Shown piece after piece: positions 6,680 to 10,380 of a stretch of DNA of 10,380 nucleotides. Within the stretch, counting starts at the first letter, position 1. Each line of letters begins with the position of its first letter. The translations under genes were made by a program, and so were the position numbers. Source of the stretch: Deltaproteobacteria bacterium (lineage in GTDB: Bacteria > Myxococcota_A > UBA9160 > SZUA-336). The notes under the pieces were generated by a model, which had not been told where the DNA came from, searched no databases, and worked only from the letters and a program-made list of their open reading frames with translations. The stretch covers positions 1-10,380 of the forward strand of contig JAUXJB010000039.1 of assembly GCA_030624945.1 (NCBI GenBank). The letters run 5' to 3'.

Positions 6680-6704
6680 AACGCTGTAGCGGCGTTAGAA
6701 CGCC
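6680..6704. repeat. Overlapping inverted repeats in a divergent intergenic region
   Basis: GGCGTTAGAACGCC (6691-6704) is a perfect 6-2-6 inverted repeat. Its left arm can instead pair with AACGC at 6680-6684 (7-nt loop), and CCGCT at 6671-6675 can pair with AGCGG at 6688-6692. These pairings exclude one another. The element sits about 57 nt before the NPC peptide gene and 68 nt from the opposing gene. It could be an operator or an attenuator-like leader; no T-run follows it. Confidence 0.45.
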
Positions 6705-6748
6705 ATGAAACCCAGATCTGACTCCGGGCATCCGACTCACACCGTCAT

Positions 6749-6753
6749 AGGAG
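6749..6753 (+). promoter_or_regulatory. Ribosome binding site of the NPC peptide gene
   Basis: AGGAG lies 7 nt before the TTG at 6761. This near-ideal site is the main support for translation of an otherwise very short gene with a rare start codon. Confidence 0.7.
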
Positions 6754-6760
6754 AAGAGAA

Positions 6761-6937
6761 TTGGTCAAGAGAATCGTTCTTCCGGTGGTTCTGCTCGCAG
6801 TAGCTGGCTTGTTTGTAGTGTCAGCGGTCAACTCCACGAAACCTACTGGGAACGTGGATCGCAATCCTTGTGCCGTGGGGAATGTCAACCCGTGCGCGGC
6901 AAACCCGTGTGCTCCCCGAACGGACAATCCGAGCTAG
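6761..6937 (+). CDS. Secreted cysteine-containing micropeptide with three Asn-Pro-Cys motifs
   Basis: This 58-codon gene starts at TTG with AGGAG 7 nt upstream and ends at TAG (6935-6937). The product has a textbook signal peptide: VKR at the start, an uninterrupted hydrophobic core (residues 5-20), and a VSA cleavage site after residue 22. The 36-residue mature part contains NPCA at 35-38, NPCAA at 43-47 and NPCAP at 48-52, so three cysteines are regularly placed and no other cysteine occurs. From memory, short bacterial hypothetical proteins with NPC repeats exist, but I know of no assigned function. Periplasmic metal binding or disulfide exchange would fit, and both are inference. A small membrane-protein gene follows after 28 nt, each gene with its own good ribosome site, so they are probably co-transcribed. 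Confidence 0.72.
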   Translation: MVKRIVLPVVLLAVAGLFVVSAVNSTKPTGNVDRNPCAVGNVNPCAANPCAPRTDNPS

Positions 6938-6965
6938 CTCGCCACCCAAAGTCGAAGGAGAAAGC

Positions 6966-7466
6966 ATGTCCGACGCAAGTGCGAAGAGGTTTCTGGGGAA
7001 GTTCAGGAAGCAGACCCTTCGAGGCGGCATCGCCGGAATCCTCGGTGGTGCGGTATTCGCGGTATGGATGGCCGAGAACGGCGTATTGCCCGTGATCGCC
7101 TCGATGATCGGCGGAAGCTCGTCGTTGCTGGGACTTCTCATGCATCTGGGGATAAGCGCCGCGATCGGTGCGAGCTTTGGCGTACTCTTTGCGCGGCTCG
7201 CAGTGAGCCTGGTGCCTTCTGTCCTGTGGGGACTGGTCAACGGGTTCGCTTGGTGGTTCCTCGGGCCCCTGACCCTCATGCCGCTCTCCCTGGGTATGGG
7301 CCTGCAGTGGACGGCGTCCGCGGTCGCGGGGGCGCTGACAAGCCTCATCTGGCATCTGGTCTTCGGAGGCGTGATGGGAATCGCATACGCGGCGCTGACA
7401 ACCCACGTGGCCTCGAAAGGCCAGCTCGCAACCCCGCTAGATCACGTGGCAACGGGGACGGCGTGA
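6966..7466 (+). CDS. Small integral membrane protein (four predicted helices, unknown function)
   Basis: The ATG at 6966 has AAGGAG 5 nt upstream, so I prefer it to the longer open frame beginning at 6870, whose extra part is a shadow of the NPC gene. The 166-residue product has a basic N-terminus (residues 7-19) and four hydrophobic segments near 20-36, 53-77, 84-109 and 120-144. The segments are glycine-rich (GGIAGILGGAV; HLGISAAIGASFG) and include WGLVNGFAWWFLGPLTLMPL (88-107). I recall uncharacterised bacterial membrane proteins with the same GxxWWxLGPLxLMPL signature, but I cannot name a family with certainty. No transporter or catalytic motif is visible. Its position directly after the NPC peptide suggests a shared envelope role. 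Confidence 0.85.
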   Translation: MSDASAKRFLGKFRKQTLRGGIAGILGGAVFAVWMAENGVLPVIASMIGGSSSLLGLLMHLGISAAIGASFGVLFARLAVSLVPSVLWGLVNGFAWWFLGPLTLMPLSLGMGLQWTASAVAGALTSLIWHLVFGGVMGIAYAALTTHVASKGQLATPLDHVATGTA

Positions 7467-7483
7467 GGTGTGCCCGTCGCAGC

Positions 7484-7499
7484 CGGAGGGAGTCCTCCG
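7484..7499 (+). repeat. Short hairpin after the membrane-protein gene
   Basis: CGGAGGGAGTCCTCCG folds into a 6-bp perfect stem with a 4-nt loop, 17 nt past the stop codon. No T-run follows, so it is not a standard intrinsic terminator. It may stabilise the 3' end or reduce readthrough into the lipoprotein gene. Confidence 0.35.
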
Positions 7500-7552
7500 A
7501 GCCGGGGCAGAAGAGTGTAACCGCGGGCCTGCCCTTCCCGTATTAGTTGGGG

Positions 7553-7993
7553 ATGGTTCGCTTCGGAGCGAGGCTAAGGCTCACGTCGGCACTCTGGTTG
7601 CTCGCCAGCGGCGCCTGCCTGGGAATCTCGGGATGCGTCTCGCTCGACCGAGGCTCGGAGGAAGCGCGCACAGCTTTCATCGGGACGGGGCAGAGAACGC
7701 TGTTGAACTGCCTGGGGCCACCCGATGACGTCAGCTTCCACGACGAGCGGAGCTACTTTCTCTACAACCTGCGGTTCCGCCTGAGCGGCGCTCCCACGCC
7801 GACGGCGCGGGCGCGGCCTGCTTTCTGCAACCTGCTCTTCGAGATGGATCGCGGATCGGTCTCCGACCTGGAAGTGGCAGGGCGCTCCTTCGACGGACAC
7901 AACGCGGCGAGCCGTTGTGCGGTGCTGGCAGCGGATCGCTGTCTCGAGATCGCCACCCCGGCGGCGCGCGTCAAGCCCAGAGGGTTGAACTAG
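7553..7993 (+). CDS. Lipoprotein with BamE/SmpA-like layout, unknown function
   Basis: The 146-residue product has a lipoprotein signal peptide: basic residues 3-9, a hydrophobic core, and lipobox ISGC with the lipidated Cys28. It is therefore membrane-anchored, likely in the outer membrane. The mature part starts with a small helix-like GTGQRTLLNCLGPPDD (44-59), then strands SYFLYNLRF and FCNLLFEMDRGSVSDLEV (91-108). This is the pattern of short BamE/SmpA-like lipoproteins (Gly-Pro-Pro turn, then a YxL and a dGxV strand). Four mature cysteines (53, 92, 122, 130) could form two disulfides. Only TTG at 7547 or ATG at 7553 is possible after an in-frame stop at 7544-7546; neither has a good Shine-Dalgarno. 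It is 86 nt past the membrane-protein gene and convergent with the aldo/keto reductase gene. Confidence 0.75.
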   Translation: MVRFGARLRLTSALWLLASGACLGISGCVSLDRGSEEARTAFIGTGQRTLLNCLGPPDDVSFHDERSYFLYNLRFRLSGAPTPTARARPAFCNLLFEMDRGSVSDLEVAGRSFDGHNAASRCAVLAADRCLEIATPAARVKPRGLN

Positions 7994-8022
7994 TGTCCTG
8001 TTCCGGGAGTGCGCTCGCGAGC

Positions 8023-9018
8023 CTAGCGGCGGTGATTGTCGACGCGTGAGTTGTCGAAGCGCGCCAGCATGTCGTGGGGAAAGCCCATGTCGATCTGGCT
8101 GATCTGATCGAGCCGCTCGATCTGGGCGTCTTCCAGAGAGAACTCTAGGCAGCCCAGGTTCTCCTCGAGCTGCTCCAGCGTGCGGGCGCCGACCAGTGGC
8201 ACGATCACGCCGTTCCTCTGTCGCACCCAGCTCAGCGCGACCTGTGCCGGGGTTCGCCCGATCTCGCTCGCGAGCTTGACGACCTCCTCCGAGATTCCGA
8301 GCGAGCGGGAGTCGACAGCGCCGCGCAACTTTGCGCGTCCCTTCGCGTCGGGATCCGCGTTGTACTTGCCGGTCAGCACACCCGAGCCGACCGCACCCCA
8401 GGGCGTGACGGCGAGATCGAGCTCCTTTGCCATGGGAAGCAGCTCGCGCTCCACTGCGCGATCCACCAGGCTGTACCGGATCTGGAGCGCGACGAAGGGC
8501 GTCCACCCGCGCAGCGAGGCGAGTGTGTTGGCCTGAGAGACGACCCAGGCTGGCGTGTCCGAGATACCGACGTAGAGGACCTTGCCCGCGCGGACGACAT
8601 CGTCGAGTCCGCGCATGACCTCCTCGATCGGTGTCAGGTAATCCCGGGCGTGCACCCAGTAGAGGTCGATGTAGTCGGTCTTGAGGCGCCGCAGGCTCGC
8701 GTCCAGCGAATCCATCATGTTCTTGCGGTTATTCCCAACTGCGTTCACATCGCGGCTTCGCATTGCTGCGAAGTACTTCGTTGCCAGTACGATGCGCTCG
8801 CGCTCAGCGGCCATGAACTCACTCAGAAACTCCTCGCTGCGGCCCGCGCTGTAGACGTTTGCCGTGTCGATGAAGTTCCCGCCTGCCTCGCGAAAGCGGT
8901 CGTAGACCCTCTGACTCTCCGCCTTGTCGGCACCCCAGCCCTCCGCTCCAAAGGTCATCGCCCCCAGTCCGAGCTCCGAGACCCGGAGACCACTCCTACC
9001 CAAGAGTTTGTATCGCAT
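8023..9018 (-). CDS. Aldo/keto reductase
   Basis: The 331-residue product is a typical NADPH-dependent aldo/keto reductase TIM barrel. The catalytic tetrad is complete: Asp51 and Tyr56 in DTANVYSAG, Lys81 in LATKY, and His123 in YWVHARD. The C-terminal cofactor site is visible as VPLVGARTLEQLEENL (273-288), and the start, YKLLGRSGLRVSELGLG, is typical. The family reduces aldehydes and ketones, but the physiological substrate cannot be inferred. The ATG at 9018 has GGAGG 4 nt upstream and a perfect TATAAT further upstream. The gene is convergent with the lipoprotein gene (29 nt between stops) and divergent from the SDR gene. Length and motifs are complete and nothing is unusual in the enzyme itself. 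Confidence 0.94.
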   Translation of the reverse strand: MRYKLLGRSGLRVSELGLGAMTFGAEGWGADKAESQRVYDRFREAGGNFIDTANVYSAGRSEEFLSEFMAAERERIVLATKYFAAMRSRDVNAVGNNRKNMMDSLDASLRRLKTDYIDLYWVHARDYLTPIEEVMRGLDDVVRAGKVLYVGISDTPAWVVSQANTLASLRGWTPFVALQIRYSLVDRAVERELLPMAKELDLAVTPWGAVGSGVLTGKYNADPDAKGRAKLRGAVDSRSLGISEEVVKLASEIGRTPAQVALSWVRQRNGVIVPLVGARTLEQLEENLGCLEFSLEDAQIERLDQISQIDMGFPHDMLARFDNSRVDNHRR

Positions 9019-9051
9019 CGATCCTCCAGCGGTTCGCGTCCGCGCTCGTTC

Positions 9052-9057
9052 ATTATA
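9052..9057 (-). promoter_or_regulatory. Candidate -10 element of the aldo/keto reductase gene
   Basis: A perfect TATAAT on the minus strand (9057-9052) lies 33 nt before the ATG at 9018 in otherwise GC-rich DNA, which would give a leader of about 27 nt. No good -35 is found 16-19 bp upstream, so an activator or another sigma factor may be involved. Confidence 0.4.
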
Positions 9058-9083
9058 CGCGCCAGCCCCACCCCGCCGGATCG

Positions 9084-9092
9084 TGATATAAA
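9084..9092 (+). promoter_or_regulatory. Candidate extended -10 promoter of the SDR gene, implying a leaderless mRNA
   Basis: TGATATAAA holds the TGn extension plus TATAAA (5 of 6 to TATAAT). Only 6 nt separate it from the ATG at 9099, so transcription would begin at or next to that start codon. If the internal ATG at 9132 is the true start, the leader would be about 33 nt. Confidence 0.35.
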
Positions 9093-9098
9093 CAGCCC

Positions 9099-10010
9099 AT
9101 GAGCGACACGGAGCACCGATCGAACGAGGGTATGGGTCGTCTCAAGGATCGGGTCGCGATCGTCACGGGAGCCAGCCGGGGGCTCGGACGCGCGATCGCA
9201 GTGGCATTTGCCAGGGAAGGGGCGGCGGTGGCGGTCGCAGCTCGCACCGAGCAGATGTGGAACGAGCGACTGCCCGGAACCGTCTCGGAGACCGTCGCGG
9301 AGATCGAGAGTCAGGGCGGTGTCGCCTTGCCGGTGCGCTGCGACGTATCGGTGGAGAGCGACCGGGTAGAGCTCGTGGATACGGTTCGCGAGCGCCTCGG
9401 TCCGATCGACGTGCTCGTCAACAACGCGGCCCTGACCGTCCCCGGCCGGCCACCCCAGAAGGACGCTCCCGCCGCACCGCCTCCCAAGCCGCGGGAACGG
9501 TCCGCCCGATCGGGCGCCGGCTCACAGGGCTTTCTCAGCTTCCCCGTGAAGGGCTACCGACTGCACTTCGAGATCGGCGTGTTCGGCTGTTTCCGGCTCA
9601 TGCAGCTGGTGCTGCCGGACATGATCGAGGCAGGCCGAGGTGCGATCGTGAACATCAGCTCCGGGGCCTCGCGCAGTCCGGGCGAGGGTCCGTATCCCCG
9701 CCCGGGAGGACCCACCTTCCTGGCCTACGGCGGCAACAAGGCCGCGCTCGAGCACCTGACGCGCGCGGTGGCGTACGAGATGGCGCCGCACAACATCGCC
9801 GTGAACGCCCTCCTGCCCGCGGTCGGCATCATGACCCCGGGCCTGGCGGTCATGAATCCGACCGTGCAACCCGGCGACTCGCCCGAGAATTTCGCCGAGG
9901 CGGTGGTGAGGCTGGCGATCGCCGACCCCAAGGTGATGACGGGCTGGGTGGCGCTCCACGACGAGATCCTGCACCCCGAGCGCGGGAGGCGCTCGCCTAC
10001 AAACGACTGA
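9099..10010 (+). CDS. Short-chain dehydrogenase/reductase (SDR) family oxidoreductase
   Basis: The 303-residue product is a classical-type SDR. It has the cofactor motif TGASRGLG (23-30), CDV (81-83), NNA (108-110), Ser187/Ser188 in NISSGAS, and the catalytic YxxxK (Tyr210, Lys214). Two features are unusual. A proline-rich, charged insertion at about 114-150 follows NNA. The Asn of the classical tetrad, expected in a V-N-V-x-G-x-F pattern, aligns by eye with Gly160 in FEIGVFGCF. From memory, related SDR subfamilies also lack this Asn. The substrate is unknown. The start is either ATG 9099 (no Shine-Dalgarno, possible leaderless mRNA) or ATG 9132, just before GRLKDRVAIVTG with GAGG too close to it. 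A 3-hydroxyisobutyrate dehydrogenase-like gene follows after 15 nt, so the two are likely one operon. Confidence 0.9.
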   Translation: MSDTEHRSNEGMGRLKDRVAIVTGASRGLGRAIAVAFAREGAAVAVAARTEQMWNERLPGTVSETVAEIESQGGVALPVRCDVSVESDRVELVDTVRERLGPIDVLVNNAALTVPGRPPQKDAPAAPPPKPRERSARSGAGSQGFLSFPVKGYRLHFEIGVFGCFRLMQLVLPDMIEAGRGAIVNISSGASRSPGEGPYPRPGGPTFLAYGGNKAALEHLTRAVAYEMAPHNIAVNALLPAVGIMTPGLAVMNPTVQPGDSPENFAEAVVRLAIADPKVMTGWVALHDEILHPERGRRSPTND

Positions 10011-10025
10011 GACAAGGGTGGTGAC

Positions 10026-10380
10026 ATGGCGCGAATCGGGTTCATAGGACTGGGCAACATCGGTGGCGCGATCGTGCGCAATCTGCTGGAGGACGGGCAC
10101 GACGTCGCGGTCCACGATGTCGATAAGGCCCGCGTGGATGCTCTCGTAAAGGACGGCGCGGAGGCGGCTGCCAACGCGGCGGACGTGGCTTCGCGCGGCG
10201 AGCTGACCTTTCTCTCGCTGCCCACACCCGACGTCGTGGACGCCGTGGCGGCGGAGTGGCTCGCCGGCGCGCAGCCGGGCAGCCTGCTCGTCGACCTTTC
10301 GACCAACGCGCCGGCGCGCGTGCGCGCCCTGGCGAAGCGCGTGCAGGCAGCCGGCTGTCAATTCCTCGATGCGCCCCTCA
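10026..10380 (+). CDS. 3-hydroxyisobutyrate dehydrogenase-like NAD(P)-dependent oxidoreductase (N-terminal part)
   Basis: The first 118 codons are present and the gene runs off the right edge. The start MARIGFIGLGNIGGAIVRNL carries the beta-hydroxyacid dehydrogenase cofactor signature GLGNIG (8-13), with Asp31 at the end of the second strand. The family continues as LTFLSLPTPDVV, then VDLSTNAP (the DxSTxxP block) and FLDAPL, the usual lead into the substrate-binding VSGG loop just beyond the window. These enzymes oxidise 3-hydroxyacids or reduce semialdehydes such as tartronate semialdehyde; the partial sequence does not distinguish between them. The ATG at 10026 has AAGGG about 7 nt upstream and lies 15 nt after the SDR stop. 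The pairing suggests consecutive redox steps on one substrate, which is inference. Confidence 0.9.
   Translation, partial: MARIGFIGLGNIGGAIVRNLLEDGHDVAVHDVDKARVDALVKDGAEAAANAADVASRGELTFLSLPTPDVVDAVAAEWLAGAQPGSLLVDLSTNAPARVRALAKRVQAAGCQFLDAPL

Noticed and set aside
6690..6704. GCGTTAGAACGCC looks like an integron attC core (GTTRRRY)
   Set aside because: The seventh base is A, not a pyrimidine, there is no partner RYYYAAC site at attC spacing, and no integrase is present. It is better described as a simple inverted repeat.
7505..7534. GGGCAG and CTGCCC inverted arms before the lipoprotein gene
   Set aside because: The 18-nt loop and short stem are weak, and no T-tract follows closely enough to support a terminator.
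8013..8022. GCTCGCGAGC palindrome between convergent genes, considered as a terminator
   Set aside because: It has no loop and no T-run, and short GC palindromes are expected at this base composition.

Overview
The window is GC-rich, densely coding bacterial DNA. Two 60-base lines I counted (2281-2340 and 4621-4680) are 73% and 77% G+C. Sec signal peptides, a lipobox lipoprotein and the start of a probable outer-membrane protein point to a Gram-negative. The gene types (DUF2889, DUF1259, HpaI-type aldolase, amidohydrolase-2 plus cupin) suit a soil or sediment proteobacterium-like lineage, such as an uncultured deltaproteobacterial, myxococcal or binatota-like organism. The sequence alone does not fix the taxon, and I see no rRNA, tRNA, CRISPR, integrase or insertion sequence.

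Region 1 (1-5069, minus strand) reads as one six-gene operon transcribed right to left: amidohydrolase-2, small cupin, HpcH/HpaI-type aldolase, D-2-hydroxyacid dehydrogenase, an exported tandem DUF1259 protein with an added C-terminal domain, and a signal-peptide protein running off the left edge. The first four genes overlap or are spaced by one base, so they are probably translationally coupled. They look like a small-molecule catabolic route (hydrolysis or decarboxylation, retro-aldol cleavage, oxo-acid/hydroxy-acid interconversion) with two envelope proteins at the end. The substrate is unknown.

Region 2 (5070-6253) is a divergent intergenic region with two plausible facing promoters and a perfect 15-bp palindrome over one of them, followed by a plus-strand DUF2889 gene.

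Region 3 (6254-7993) is a cluster of small, poorly characterised genes with a lower-GC core (two lines counted at 55%). It holds a minus-strand protein whose C-terminal half resembles YbjQ/UPF0145 putative heavy-metal-binding proteins. Divergent from it is a 58-codon gene for a secreted peptide with three Asn-Pro-Cys motifs, then a four-helix membrane protein and a cysteine-containing lipoprotein. This is the least explained part of the window.

Region 4 (8023-10380) holds a minus-strand aldo/keto reductase and, divergent from it, an SDR oxidoreductase followed closely by a 3-hydroxyisobutyrate dehydrogenase-like gene that runs off the right edge. All three are NAD(P)-dependent oxidoreductases.
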